Shown piece after piece: positions 1-8,780 of a stretch of 64,000 nucleotides of DNA. A program made the translations under genes and the position numbers. The first letter of the stretch is position 1; the number at the start of each line of letters is the position of its first letter. Location of the stretch: contig NZ_JAIVAH010000011.1 in NCBI RefSeq assembly GCF_020171745.1, positions 124,001 to 188,000 on the forward strand, in the 5' to 3' direction. This DNA comes from Prescottella equi. GTDB taxonomy: Bacteria > Actinomycetota > Actinomycetes > Mycobacteriales > Mycobacteriaceae. The notes beneath the pieces were generated by a model. It did not search any database. It was not told the origin of the DNA and saw only the letters and a list, made by a program, of their open reading frames with translations.

Positions 1-888
1 CTCGGCACCTACGTGCCGCTGCCCGCGGCCCGTAGCGGGGTGCTGACGGTGAGCATGAACGGAATGCCGCTGACCAGTGCGCCGCTCGATTCGTCCGGCA
101 AGTTCGACGTGATCGCCACGGTGCCCCGGCAGCTGCTTTCGCGTTACATGACGCTGACCGTCGCCATCGAGGTCACCGGCGAATTCCAGTGCGGCGCAAT
201 CGACGAATCCTCGCTGACCGTCGATCCGCTCAGCACCATCACCTCGCAGCTGGCGTCGCCGCCGCTGCCCGGCGGCTTCGCGTCGCTGCCGCAGTCGTTG
301 CTGCCGACGGTCGACGTCGGCCTCAGCAAGGGCGACTTCGCCGACCTGGTCCGCGCCGACAAGCTGCTGGTCCAGATGCAGCGGTCGAGCTACCTGCCCC
401 TGCAACCGCGGATCCAACCCTTCGAGTCGGCCGTGTCCGGCCCCCTGCCCGCGGTTCTCGTCGCGGCGGACGGCTACGTGCCGGACACGATCGACGAACC
501 CCTCGACTCCGCCGACCCGCCGGTGCTGGCGCTTCGCGGCGTCACGTCCAGCAGCGCCTTCGGCACCGTGCAGGTCGTCGAACAGCCGCGACGCACCGTC
601 GTGCTGGCGTCGTCGACGGGCGATCCCGCGGACCTCGACGGGTTGCTGAACTGGCTGACCGCCGACACCGGTCGACTGCCGGGCCTCACCGGGGACGTGC
701 TGATCGGACCCCGGGGTCAGGAGCCGTTCACGATCGGTGTGAAGGTCGCCGAGGTGACGCCGGACGCCACCAATGCCGCCGACAACGGACTCTCGGGCGC
801 CGCGCTGGCCGCCGTGGCCGGCGTAACCGCGGCCGTGGCCGTCGTGGCGGTCGGTGTGACCCTGTGGCTGCGACGACGCCGCTCGTGA
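1..888 (+). CDS. BcsB-like membrane-anchored protein, C-terminal part (cut by window edge)
   Basis: The reading frame is open from base 1, so the N-terminus lies outside the window. The visible 295 residues look extracytoplasmic: beta-rich and rich in Ser, Pro and Asp. They end in one hydrophobic segment of about 22 residues followed by an Arg-rich tail (LWLRRRRS), the layout of a protein anchored by its C-terminus with the bulk outside. The arrangement, and the phrase around VVLASSTGDPADLDGLLNWL, recall the C-terminal half of BcsB, the subunit that accompanies cellulose-synthase-type glycosyltransferases. The stop overlaps the GTG of the next gene, a multi-pass membrane protein, so the two are probably translationally coupled parts of a cell-envelope glycan operon that begins upstream. 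The BcsB link is an inference from layout and weak motif memory. Confidence 0.55.
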   Translation, partial: LGTYVPLPAARSGVLTVSMNGMPLTSAPLDSSGKFDVIATVPRQLLSRYMTLTVAIEVTGEFQCGAIDESSLTVDPLSTITSQLASPPLPGGFASLPQSLLPTVDVGLSKGDFADLVRADKLLVQMQRSSYLPLQPRIQPFESAVSGPLPAVLVAADGYVPDTIDEPLDSADPPVLALRGVTSSSAFGTVQVVEQPRRTVVLASSTGDPADLDGLLNWLTADTGRLPGLTGDVLIGPRGQEPFTIGVKVAEVTPDATNAADNGLSGAALAAVAGVTAAVAVVAVGVTLWLRRRRS

Positions 889-2612
889 CGGCCACCGCCC
901 TCGAGGCACCGGCGCCCGCGCTGCCGGGTGAGCCGGCGGTCGCGGGGCGGACGAACCGTCGTCCGTGGTTGCTGTACACGGCGCTCTTCCTGGCGTACTG
1001 CGCCGCAGGGGTGTTGGTGAACGTCGGCATCGGCTTCATGTTCACCGATTCGATGTCGAGGGTCGCCGCGGTGTCGGGTGTGCTGCTGAGCCGGGATCCG
1101 CACCTGGCCGCGATCGGGTTCGTCTTCACCCCGCTCACGGCGGCCGCCCAGATGCCGATCACCTTCTTCGGTGAATGGTGGCCCGGTCTGCTGCGCTGGA
1201 ACCTGACCGCGGCCGTCGTGTCGGCGGCGTTCATGGCGGGCAACGTGATCCAGGTCCGCGGCATCGCCCGGGACCGCGGCTGCTCACAGATGCTCGTGGT
1301 GGTGCTGACCGCGCTGTTCGCACTCAACCCCATGATGATCATCTACGCCGCGAACGGGATGAGCGAGGCTCCGTTCCTGTTCTTCGTGTGCTGGGCGGTG
1401 CGCCGGCTGATCCGGTGGATGCGCTCCGACGGCGTCCACGACCTGATCACCGCCGGAATCGCGCTGGCGCTGGCATATCTGACCCGATACGACGCGATCG
1501 CGCCGATGATGGTCGCCGGCACACTCGTCGGCGCCGTGAGCCTGTGGCGACGACGCCGCACCCCGGCCGCGCACCGTACGGATCCGCTGTGGGCCGCGAC
1601 CGTCGACGCGGTACTCGTGATCGCGCCCGGTCTCGCCGCGTTCGGCGCGTGGTCGTTCACCAGTTGGCTCATCACCGGCGAAGCCTTCCAACAGTTCTCG
1701 TCGGTCTACGGCAACAGCGCGATCCTCGAGCAGTCGGGGACGCGCACGGCGACCGAGATCGAACGGATCACCTTCTCCCTCACCGAGATCATGGTCCTCG
1801 CCCCGGCGCTCCCGCTGCTCCTCGCCGTCGCGGCATGGTTCGCGTTCCGGCGGCGCGACGGGGCCATCCTGGTTCCGACGATGATCTTCGGCTCGATCCT
1901 GGGCACGCAGTCGCTTCTGTACCTGATGGATTCGACGTTCCCGTTCCTGCGCTTCTATATCACCGCGATTCCGTTCGCCTTCGTCCTCGTGGTGCTGCTC
2001 GCACCGCAGCGGGTTCCCGTCGTCTCGCCCCGTCCCGGCCGGTTCGCGGTCACGGCCGCCGACCCCACCCCGGATCGTGGCCCGTCACCGCTGCTCGCGG
2101 TGGCGGTGTCGCTGCTCGTCGGATCCACAGGCGTCACCGTCGTCGCGATGGGCAACGAGCGGCTCGCCGGCCTGGAGTATCCGGTCGCCAGCGCGATCAT
2201 GGCCGGAGGCCGTTCGGATTTCGACTCCGTCCGGAACTTCAGCGCCGAACGGCGCATCGCGCAGTACCTGGACAACCTCGACCTGCCGGAGGGGTCGGTG
2301 CTGCTCGACACCGTCCAGAGCTTCGCGATCGTGACGTCGTCGGCCAAGCCGAAACAGTTCGTGATCACCTCCGACACCGACTTCGTCCGGATCCTCGACG
2401 ACCCCGCGGCGCACGGCGTGGAGTACATCATCACCGTGCCGAACGTGAAGCGCGGCACCGCCGACGCCGTCAACCGGCGCTACCCGACGATGTACGAGAC
2501 CGGTTCCGGCGGAGTGGGCGCGCTGGTGCTCGAGATGCCGAACGACAGCAAGGCCGAGCCCGAGAACTGGCGCCTGTACCGGGTGACCGGTCAGATCACG
2601 CCCGGCGGGTGA
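885..2612 (+). CDS. multi-pass membrane protein, GT-C glycosyltransferase-like
   Basis: About 575 residues. I chose the GTG that overlaps the upstream stop (GTGA). The protein has an N-terminal hydrophobic segment (LLYTALFLAYCAAGVLVNVGIGF), then about ten more hydrophobic helices to roughly residue 430, then a soluble C-terminal part of about 140 residues. An Asp in the first external loop (FTDSMSRV) and the run NPMMIIYAANGMSEAPFLF resemble polyprenyl-phosphate-sugar-dependent transferases of the PMT/ArnT type. A role in transferring a sugar to an envelope polymer fits with the BcsB-like partner. Substrate and acceptor cannot be read from the sequence. It ends 69 bases before the convergent SDR gene, and I see no clear terminator between them. 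Confidence 0.6.
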   Translation: MTATALEAPAPALPGEPAVAGRTNRRPWLLYTALFLAYCAAGVLVNVGIGFMFTDSMSRVAAVSGVLLSRDPHLAAIGFVFTPLTAAAQMPITFFGEWWPGLLRWNLTAAVVSAAFMAGNVIQVRGIARDRGCSQMLVVVLTALFALNPMMIIYAANGMSEAPFLFFVCWAVRRLIRWMRSDGVHDLITAGIALALAYLTRYDAIAPMMVAGTLVGAVSLWRRRRTPAAHRTDPLWAATVDAVLVIAPGLAAFGAWSFTSWLITGEAFQQFSSVYGNSAILEQSGTRTATEIERITFSLTEIMVLAPALPLLLAVAAWFAFRRRDGAILVPTMIFGSILGTQSLLYLMDSTFPFLRFYITAIPFAFVLVVLLAPQRVPVVSPRPGRFAVTAADPTPDRGPSPLLAVAVSLLVGSTGVTVVAMGNERLAGLEYPVASAIMAGGRSDFDSVRNFSAERRIAQYLDNLDLPEGSVLLDTVQSFAIVTSSAKPKQFVITSDTDFVRILDDPAAHGVEYIITVPNVKRGTADAVNRRYPTMYETGSGGVGALVLEMPNDSKAEPENWRLYRVTGQITPGG

Positions 2613-2681
2613 GGAACCGACGAAGCTCTCCTCGGACGCGGTCTGCCGTTCGTCTGACGGAGCCGCGACTGTCTTCGGACG

Positions 2682-3431
2682 TCAGCGCGACGTCAACTCA
2701 CCACCGTTGACGGACAGCACCTGGCCCGTCAACTGCCGCGCACCGGGAGAAGCGAGATACGTGGCACAGGCGGCGATATCGGCGGGCGAACCTGCCCTGC
2801 CGGTGAACGTGCCCGCCACGAGCGCACCGTGCCGATCCTGCGACAACCGGTCCCGGAAGAATTCGGTGTCGGCGATGAATCCGGGGGCGATGACGTTGGC
2901 TGTCAGTCCCCGCGGGCCCACCTGCCTCGCGAGATCGATGTTCCACGAAGCGATCGCGGCCTTCGCCGCGCCGTACGCGCCGGCGCCCTTGTCCGCGGCA
3001 ATCGATCCGATGGTGATGATCGAACCGCCGGATTGCATCCTGTCGAGGCAGGCGGTGGTGACGAGGACCGCCGAGAGCACGTTCGCGTCGAAGTTCGATC
3101 GCCAGTTCGCGGCGACGGCGGCGAGCGAATCCGGGGCGTCGCGGTCGAAGTCGGTATTGCCGCCGGCGTTGTTGACCAGGACGTCGATGCGGTCCAACCC
3201 GTTCGCGAAGGCTCTGACGTGGTCCGAGTCGGTGGCGTCGAAGCACGCGGGGCGGACGTTGTCTCCCAACTCCGCCGCGGCTCCCGCGAGCACCTGTTCA
3301 CGCCGCCCGGTGATCACGACGCTGTCGCCCGCACGGGCGAACGCGGCCGCTATCGCCTTACCGATTCCGGTTCCCCCACCTGTCACGACGACGACCCTGC
3401 CCACAGTATTCACCCTTCGAATGCCCGACAC
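2682..3431 (-). CDS. short-chain dehydrogenase/reductase (SDR)
   Basis: A 249-residue classical SDR that oxidises or reduces a hydroxyl/carbonyl group with NAD(P). Visible features are the cofactor loop TGGGTGIG near the N-terminus, the structural NNAGG motif, and the catalytic Ser (IITIGSIA) with Tyr and Lys in YGAAK. The C-terminal GGELTSR is normal for the family. The start is uncertain: a GTG at 3431 and another six codons later both work. It is the last gene of the TetR-controlled catabolic module, 63 bases after the MFS permease gene, so it probably handles a side chain or ring hydroxyl of the aromatic substrate, but the substrate is unknown. Confidence 0.8.
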   Translation of the reverse strand: MSGIRRVNTVGRVVVVTGGGTGIGKAIAAAFARAGDSVVITGRREQVLAGAAAELGDNVRPACFDATDSDHVRAFANGLDRIDVLVNNAGGNTDFDRDAPDSLAAVAANWRSNFDANVLSAVLVTTACLDRMQSGGSIITIGSIAADKGAGAYGAAKAAIASWNIDLARQVGPRGLTANVIAPGFIADTEFFRDRLSQDRHGALVAGTFTGRAGSPADIAACATYLASPGARQLTGQVLSVNGGELTSR

Positions 3432-3494
3432 CGACCCTGGATCCGTCGGGCCGGGCGCGGGAAATCCCGTGCCCGGCCCGACGTTGGCGAACCG

Positions 3495-4838
3495 CTACGA
3501 CGACATCTCGGCGACCTTCTGCGAAGCCGGCGTCGCCTCCGCATCGCTGTCGCGCTTCACGATCCGGTCCAGGATGAAGCACGCCACCGCCGCGAGTGCG
3601 AGCGGAACCGAGAAGAGGACGATGGCGCTCGACGGACTCCAACCGCGGTCCAGCAGCATGCCGCCGAGAATCGGCGAGACCACCGCGGCCAGGCGCCCGA
3701 GTCCGATGATCATTCCGTAGCCGGTCGCCCGCACATGGGACGGGAACAGTGGGGGAATGATCGAGTAGAAGCCTGCGACGCCCGCGTTGCACATGAATCC
3801 GGCGATGAGGATCATCGCGATCGCGAGGCCGGGATGTCCGATCCCGATGCCGTAGACGAACGCCGAGATCGCGGCGCCGGCGAGGCAGAGCACGTTGAGG
3901 AAGCGCGACTGGACCCAGCTCGCGGCGATACCGAACGCCAGGCAGCCCGCCATGCCACCGAAGTTCCACAGGACGGTCGCGGTGGCACCCATGTCCTTGT
4001 TGCCGGACGCATCCGACAGCAGCGTGGGGTTCCAGTTGGCCAGGAAGTAGAGCGAGATGACGAGGAAGGCATAGCCGGCCATCATCAGGGCGGTGCGTGC
4101 GAGCATCTGAGGGCCGAAGACCTCCTTGATCGATCCCCGCGCCTCCTCTTTCGCAACACGAGTCGGAAGCTCCTGCAGCGGTGCGTGCTTCATCTTGCCC
4201 AGGACCTTGTTGAGTCCGTTCAAGTCGCCCTTGTCCACGAGGTAGTCGACGGACTCGGGCAGGAAGAGGTACGCGGCCACCATGACGACACCGGTTGCCG
4301 CGGCGGCCAGCACGAATGCGGCGCGCCATCCATGGTCTGCGATCAGGGGCGCGGCGGCGGCGCCGCCAACCATGCCGCCGATGTTGATACCGGCCGCGTA
4401 GAACCCCATGATGAAGCCGTAGCGCTTCTTCGAGGAGAACTCGTTGAGCATGACGCCGATCACGGCGATCATGCAGCCGATACCGAAACCGGTGATCAGG
4501 CGACACGCCAACAGTTGCGTGGCGTTCTGCACGAAGACCGAGAGAGTGGTGCCGACGAATGCGATCGTGACGCCGGTGAGGAGCAATCGGCGCCGCCCGA
4601 ACCGGTCGGCCAGGGGCGACAGGGTGAACGAACCGATGGCCATGCCCAGCAGACTCGCGCTGAGCAGATAGCCGATGAGGGACTTGCTGATGCCCCAGTC
4701 ATCTCGAACGTGTGGTGATGTCAGCGACATGACGGCGATGTCGAAGCCGTCGATCATCACGAGGAGGAGACAGATGCCCACGACCAGTACCTGGAAGCGG
4801 CTCATCTTCGAACCTTTGATCCGGTCCTTGATATCCAC
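3495..4838 (-). CDS. MFS transporter, aromatic acid:H+ symporter (AAHS) type
   Basis: About 447 residues and 12 predicted membrane helices. The first helix follows KMSRFQVLVVG and contains DGFDIAVMSL, the DGxD signature of AAHS-family aromatic-acid importers such as MhpT, BenK and PcaK. A loop PLADRFGRRRLLL between helices 2 and 3 is the MFS signature. I chose the GTG at 4838 because GAGGGA sits six bases upstream and the length suits the family; an ATG at 4859 would add seven residues. It lies in the catabolic module after a 252-base gap holding a hairpin and a gene remnant. The likely role is uptake of the aromatic acid degraded by the neighbouring enzymes. Confidence 0.85.
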   Translation of the reverse strand: MDIKDRIKGSKMSRFQVLVVGICLLLVMIDGFDIAVMSLTSPHVRDDWGISKSLIGYLLSASLLGMAIGSFTLSPLADRFGRRRLLLTGVTIAFVGTTLSVFVQNATQLLACRLITGFGIGCMIAVIGVMLNEFSSKKRYGFIMGFYAAGINIGGMVGGAAAAPLIADHGWRAAFVLAAAATGVVMVAAYLFLPESVDYLVDKGDLNGLNKVLGKMKHAPLQELPTRVAKEEARGSIKEVFGPQMLARTALMMAGYAFLVISLYFLANWNPTLLSDASGNKDMGATATVLWNFGGMAGCLAFGIAASWVQSRFLNVLCLAGAAISAFVYGIGIGHPGLAIAMILIAGFMCNAGVAGFYSIIPPLFPSHVRATGYGMIIGLGRLAAVVSPILGGMLLDRGWSPSSAIVLFSVPLALAAVACFILDRIVKRDSDAEATPASQKVAEMSS

Positions 4839-4866
4839 GATGATTCCCTCGGAGCGCATAGGTCGC

Positions 4867-4900
4867 ACGCACCGCGGACCCTGGCGGGGCCGCGGTGCGT
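4867..4900 (-). terminator. GC-rich hairpin before the MFS gene
   Basis: An 11-base perfect stem (ACGCACCGCGG at 4867-4877, complement at 4890-4900) encloses a 12-base loop that can add three more C-G pairs. It lies between the hydroxylase stop and the permease start, with no run of U. It could be an intra-operon attenuator or an RNA-stability element that sets the permease level relative to the enzymes. Confidence 0.4.
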
Positions 4901-4997
4901 GACGCAGGGGGTAAGTTACTGCGCACCACCCTGGACGTAAGGATCGGCTCACGTGCAGTTGGATGCGGGGCGGCAGGGTCTGGCCCACCGCGAGAGA

Positions 4998-5034
4998 TGA
5001 ATCCGTAAGCCTCGTAGACCGGATTCTCAGTGTT
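4998..5034 (-). pseudogene. remnant of a second hydroxylase C-terminus
   Basis: These 37 bases match bases 5132-5168 of the intact hydroxylase gene at 33 of 37 positions by my count, on the same strand, 134 bases away. Read on the minus strand they encode ENPVYEAYGF, against PNPVYEAYGF in the intact enzyme, followed in both by a GG and a Pro. There is no start or open frame, so this is a gene scar and not a gene. It suggests that a paralogous flavin hydroxylase once stood here and was lost, or that the end of the gene was partly duplicated. Confidence 0.6.
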
Positions 5035-5090
5035 CGAGCAATTGGCGCGACCTGAACGCGGTGCGTTCGGTGATCACGGTCGCGGTGTGG

Positions 5091-6281
5091 TCAGTGCATC
5101 CGGCCGGGCGGAATCTGACCACCGAAGAAGTTGAATCCGTAGGCCTCGTAGACCGGATTCGGCGTGTTGAGCACGTGGGCGAGCGCGGCATGGCCGTCCC
5201 GCCAGGCACGCTGGAGGGGCTGGTCGGTCTTGAGGGAACTGCCGCCGGCGTTGTCGAACAGGGTGTCGATGGCAGCGACCGCGCGTCGCGATGCACGGAC
5301 CTGGTTCCGGCGGACCTCGATCCGCATCTCCGTCGTGATCGACTGTCCGGACTCGAGCACCTCGTACAGACGGTTCACATCGGCGAGCGTGTGCAGGCGG
5401 CTGGCCTGGATGTCCGCCGAGGCCTCACCGATGGCGACCAGATGGTGTGCATTGAGACCGAGCTTGGCGTTGCCGTCGGACTGGGTGCTCGGCGGCGCCT
5501 TGCGCTGCTCGGTGTACGCGATGAACGCGGCGAGCGCACCCTCCGCGACCCCGATCGTCGCCGACGTGATGGCGGCGGAGAACATCGAGCCGAACGGCAT
5601 CGCGTACAGCGAACTTCCGGGGCGCTGCTCGGCGGCCGCGCTACCGTTGTAGACGCTCTCCTGATCGAGAACTCGGTACTCGGGGATGAACACGTCGCGG
5701 ACGACCACATCCTTGCTTCCGGTTCCCTTGAGGCCCATCACGTTCCACGAATCGTGATCGATCTCGTAATCGGATCGCGGCAGGAAGAAGTGCTTGACGA
5801 CCGGAGGCTTGAGGGTGTCGCCCTCAGCGTCGGTGACCATGCCACCGAGCACGACCCAGTCACAGCAATCGGTGCCCGAGGAGAACGGCCACCGGCCCGA
5901 GAACATGTACCCGCCGTCGACGGGCTTGGCCCGCCCGAAGGGAGCGTACGGCGACGCGACCCAGGTGTCGACGTCGTGCCCCCAGACCTCTTGCTGCAGA
6001 AGCGGGTTCGCTTGTGCCAGTTCCCACGCGTGGACTCCGACGACACCGGTCACCCAGCCGGCGGACCCGTAGTGGGATCCGATCTCCATGGCGGCTTCGT
6101 AGAAGTCCACCGGGTGCGCTTCCGCGCCACCGTATTCCTTGGGCTGGAGCAGCCGGAGCACGCCGGACGCGCGCATGGCCGAAGCAGTTTCGGGCGACAG
6201 GTGTCCGAGATTTTCGTTGACGAGCGCCTGCTCCACCAACGTCTGGCTGAGCTTCTCGACCTGTTCCGAGATGACGAGCAC
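5091..6281 (-). CDS. flavin-dependent aromatic hydroxylase, oxygenase component (HsaA-like)
   Basis: A 396-residue protein with the acyl-CoA-dehydrogenase fold of two-component group D hydroxylases. Family phrases are visible: GSHYGSAGWVTGVVGVHAWELA, FSGRWPFSSGTDCCDWVVLGG and the GTGSKDVVV strand before the helical C-terminal half. These enzymes use reduced FMN or FAD delivered by a separate reductase to ortho-hydroxylate a phenol to a catechol. The length matches HsaA, the ring-A hydroxylase of steroid breakdown. The reductase, the extradiol dioxygenase and the C-C hydrolase are all in the same operon, giving the four activities of HsaABCD in a different gene order. True steroid specificity is doubtful because no other steroid genes flank it. 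It starts 27 bases after the hydrolase stop. Confidence 0.85.
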   Translation of the reverse strand: MLVISEQVEKLSQTLVEQALVNENLGHLSPETASAMRASGVLRLLQPKEYGGAEAHPVDFYEAAMEIGSHYGSAGWVTGVVGVHAWELAQANPLLQQEVWGHDVDTWVASPYAPFGRAKPVDGGYMFSGRWPFSSGTDCCDWVVLGGMVTDAEGDTLKPPVVKHFFLPRSDYEIDHDSWNVMGLKGTGSKDVVVRDVFIPEYRVLDQESVYNGSAAAEQRPGSSLYAMPFGSMFSAAITSATIGVAEGALAAFIAYTEQRKAPPSTQSDGNAKLGLNAHHLVAIGEASADIQASRLHTLADVNRLYEVLESGQSITTEMRIEVRRNQVRASRRAVAAIDTLFDNAGGSSLKTDQPLQRAWRDGHAALAHVLNTPNPVYEAYGFNFFGGQIPPGRMH

Positions 6282-6308
6282 TGGTTTTCTCCTCGAGGCT
6301 GTCGACGA

Positions 6309-7172
6309 CTACGCGTTGGTCGCGATGAAGTGGTCGACGAGATGGTTGAACTCGTTGGCGTGCTCGAGCTGGGCCCAGTGTCCACAACGGTTGAGCAGTA
6401 CCAGACGCGAGTTCTGGATGGCGGTGACCAGGCGCAACGAGTGTTCGAAATGCACGACACGGTCGTTTCTGCCATGGACGATCAGAGTAGGTGCCGTGAC
6501 GGAGGCGATCTGCTCCATCGTCGGCCAGCGGCGGATCGGGCCGCCCTGTGGGATGCAGCTGACGAAGTTCTCCAGATGCTGCGGCCATTGAGCCGCCGCG
6601 TCGGCGCGCTGTCGAGCCAGCTCCTCGGAGGCGAAGGCCGGGTCGAACGTCATGATCGACGCCAACTGGCGCATGTTCTCCAGGGACGGATCCCGGTAGG
6701 CGGCGAAGAGAACCTTCATGCCCTCGGAGGCTCCACCCGGCCCGAACAGAGTGGGCTGCGGAACACTGCCCGACCCCATGGTGATCAGGTGGGAGACCCG
6801 CTCCGGATACATCGCGGCGAAGCGGATGGACGTCACGCCACCCATCGAGTTGCCGATCAGCGCGGCCCGATCGATCCCGAGTTCGTCCATGAACTGTCGG
6901 AGAGTCTCGACATGGTCGGCGGCCTCGATCGAGGTGGGATCGGAGCCACCCCAGCCCGGCATATCCACTGCGAGAACGCGATACGCGGTCGACAGCGGCC
7001 CGATGTTCGGGTTGAAGTTGCTCCAGCCGGTGGCTCCGGGACCGCTACCGTGCAGCAGGATCAGCGGCTCGCCTTCCCCGGCTTCGTAGTACTGGACGTT
7101 CCAGTTCTCGGTGCGCACCTGCTTGCGGGCGGACTCGAGCGTCAGCACGGGTCCGGGCGTCTGAATCGACAT
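6309..7172 (-). CDS. meta-cleavage product C-C hydrolase (alpha/beta hydrolase, HsaD/BphD-like)
   Basis: 287 residues from the ATG at 7172, which has GAAGGAA upstream; an upstream in-frame start would overlap the reductase gene. It is an alpha/beta hydrolase of the C-C bond type. The oxyanion region is HGSGPGATGW, the nucleophile is Ser109 in GNSMGG, the acid Asp237 in HGRNDRVV, and the base His265 in NRCGHW, the exact pattern of 2-hydroxy-6-oxo-dienoate hydrolases. It would hydrolyse the ring-fission product made by the type I dioxygenase in the same operon, yielding a 2-hydroxydienoate and an acid. The follow-on hydratase and aldolase are missing from this module but present in the adjacent one. 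Confidence 0.88.
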   Translation of the reverse strand: MSIQTPGPVLTLESARKQVRTENWNVQYYEAGEGEPLILLHGSGPGATGWSNFNPNIGPLSTAYRVLAVDMPGWGGSDPTSIEAADHVETLRQFMDELGIDRAALIGNSMGGVTSIRFAAMYPERVSHLITMGSGSVPQPTLFGPGGASEGMKVLFAAYRDPSLENMRQLASIMTFDPAFASEELARQRADAAAQWPQHLENFVSCIPQGGPIRRWPTMEQIASVTAPTLIVHGRNDRVVHFEHSLRLVTAIQNSRLVLLNRCGHWAQLEHANEFNHLVDHFIATNA

Positions 7173-7227
7173 CGATGGTTCCTTCGTTCTTCGTTCTTCG
7201 TTCGCGAGCTTCTGCCGGTGCGCCGGG

Positions 7228-7788
7228 CTATGCCAGCGCCGTGAGAGTGTGGAAGCGGCCACCGTGGAAGATCAGGGGGTCGGCACCCGCCGGGTTACGG
7301 TCGAGCGATTCGACCCGCCCGACCACGAGGATGTGGTCGCCCACGGAGATGACCTCGTCGAGGTGGCAATCCACCCACAGGGACGCCGCGGCGAGTCCGG
7401 GGGATCCGGTGGCGGTGGGCGTCCACTCGACGCCGGCGAACTTGTCCGTGCTCGGACGACTGAAGCCATCACAGACCGCCTTGTTCGGCGCGTCGAGGAC
7501 ATTCACCGCGAACGTGCCGGACTCGACGATCTTCGGCAGCGTCCGGGAGCCCTGGTCCGCGAAGAATCCCACCAGCGGAGGATCGATCGAGATCGACGTG
7601 AACGTCCCCACCGTCATGCCCGCGGGCTGACCGTCGTGCATGGTGGTGACGACCGCGACTCCGGTCGGGTACCCGCCCATGGTGGAGCGGAAGTGAACCG
7701 GGTCGATCGCGCGGCGACCCGATTCCGGGGTCTCGGGACGGATTCGCGGTCGAGTCCGGGCGAACCGCGGGTGAAGTGCGGAGATCAT
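7228..7788 (-). CDS. NADH:flavin oxidoreductase component (HsaB-like)
   Basis: 186 residues from the ATG at 7788, with GGAAGG nine bases upstream. It is a short flavin reductase of the HpaC/HsaB type: the FMN-binding split-barrel signature appears as YPTGVAVVTTMHDGQPAGMTVGTF, then SISIDPPLVGFF and FAVNVLDA. It would supply reduced flavin to the hydroxylase encoded two genes downstream. The length matches HsaB. It lies 22 bases after the dioxygenase stop and 55 bases before the hydrolase start, so all are probably one transcript. Confidence 0.88.
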   Translation of the reverse strand: MISALHPRFARTRPRIRPETPESGRRAIDPVHFRSTMGGYPTGVAVVTTMHDGQPAGMTVGTFTSISIDPPLVGFFADQGSRTLPKIVESGTFAVNVLDAPNKAVCDGFSRPSTDKFAGVEWTPTATGSPGLAAASLWVDCHLDEVISVGDHILVVGRVESLDRNPAGADPLIFHGGRFHTLTALA

Positions 7789-7810
7789 GTCTTGTCCTTC
7801 CTTGCGCGCC

Positions 7811-8722
7811 TCAGGCGTCGGCCGTGACCGGACGGTCGACGACCAGGCCACGCGGCAGGTGCTTGTATTCGGACGGACGCTTGTGGCCCCAGATGCTCGA
7901 CGAGGCAAAGGTTTTCGGTACCCAGAGATCGTCGACCTCGAGGCCGCCGTAGCCGTACTCGATGCGGAAGTGCGACGGCGTGAACACATAGAAAGATGTC
8001 ATCAGGTCGTTGGTGTGCCGCCCGATCGTCTGCACGACGGGGATCTCCCGCGCGTGGCAGATGTCGAGCGCGTTGCCCACATCATCGAGCGAGGTGGTCT
8101 CGAGCATGAGGTGGTGCAGTCCGACCACCCCCGGGGTCCCGACGACCGCGAGCGAATGGTGGCGTCCGTTGACGTGGTAGAACCGCAGGTCGCTGCCGTA
8201 CTCGACCACACGGTCGGACAGCTTGAATCCCATCACGCGACCGAAGAAGCGATCGGCCTCGGCAATGTCGGGGACGAACAGCACGACGTGGCCCATACCC
8301 TGCTCGCCGGTCATGAATCCGGACATCGGACGCGCGGGCTGGAAGGTGCCGATCTCGACCACCTGCCCCCATGCGAGCTCGTGCCGGAAGCCGAAGGGGT
8401 CGTTGAACCAGAGGTAGCCACCGACCCGACGCTCGGCAGCCTCCTCGGCGGTCGCCGTGCGCACGGTGACGCCGGCCGACTCGAGTTGCGTCCGTGCCGA
8501 TTCGGCGGCGATCTCGTCGGTGATCGTCCACCCGATGTAGCGCACGTCGCGCGTCTCGGCAGGGTGAACCGCGAGCCGGTATGCGGCGTCGTCCATCCGG
8601 AGACGCACGACACCTTCGTCGGAACGAGGTACGAGCTGCATACCGAGGACCTCGGTGCCGAATGTTGCCCACTCCTGCGCGTCCGGGCAGGAGATGCCTA
8701 CGTAGGCCAACGACTTGATCAC
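7811..8722 (-). CDS. type I (vicinal oxygen chelate) extradiol dioxygenase (HsaC/BphC-like)
   Basis: 303 residues from the GTG at 8722, the usual length for two-domain VOC extradiol enzymes. The non-haem Fe(II) ligands are His145 (GMGHVVLF), the second His of the VGLHHLML pair (about residue 204) and Glu255 (FRIEYG). The catalytic His236 and Tyr245 lie in RHTNDLMTSFY. The family signature normally has Gly or Pro after TPS; here it is His (TPSHFRIE), a small deviation that may touch the substrate side of the pocket. It would open a substituted catechol meta to the hydroxyls. It is the first gene of the module; the promoter region carries two copies of a likely TetR operator. Confidence 0.88.
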   Translation of the reverse strand: MIKSLAYVGISCPDAQEWATFGTEVLGMQLVPRSDEGVVRLRMDDAAYRLAVHPAETRDVRYIGWTITDEIAAESARTQLESAGVTVRTATAEEAAERRVGGYLWFNDPFGFRHELAWGQVVEIGTFQPARPMSGFMTGEQGMGHVVLFVPDIAEADRFFGRVMGFKLSDRVVEYGSDLRFYHVNGRHHSLAVVGTPGVVGLHHLMLETTSLDDVGNALDICHAREIPVVQTIGRHTNDLMTSFYVFTPSHFRIEYGYGGLEVDDLWVPKTFASSSIWGHKRPSEYKHLPRGLVVDRPVTADA

Positions 8723-8758
8723 GGAGACGCCTTTCGAACCAGCGGTGTGGAATAGCAG

Positions 8759-8780
8759 TTCTAGAATGCGCGTTCTAGTG
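8759..8780. promoter_or_regulatory. probable TetR operator, copy 1
   Basis: The sequence TTCTAGAA-n6-TTCTAGTG contains the 18-base near-palindrome CTAGAA-TGCGCG-TTCTAG (8761-8778). It lies 37-58 bases upstream of the dioxygenase start, where a repressor would cover the promoter. The same motif recurs beside the divergent TetR gene. The 316-base intergenic stretch 8723-9038 holds the two copies and no other gene that I can see. Confidence 0.65.

Noticed and set aside
2829-4718. A 629-codon frame opposite the SDR and MFS genes, and similar long frames at 5061-7244, 23206-25398 and 29041-31659
   Set aside because: All are shadows of well-supported genes, with biased composition and no motifs.
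5091-8722. A true steroid ring-degradation (hsaACDB) cluster
   Set aside because: The four activities match, but the gene order differs and no kstD, kshA, hsaEFG or beta-oxidation genes are nearby. I kept the names as likeness only.
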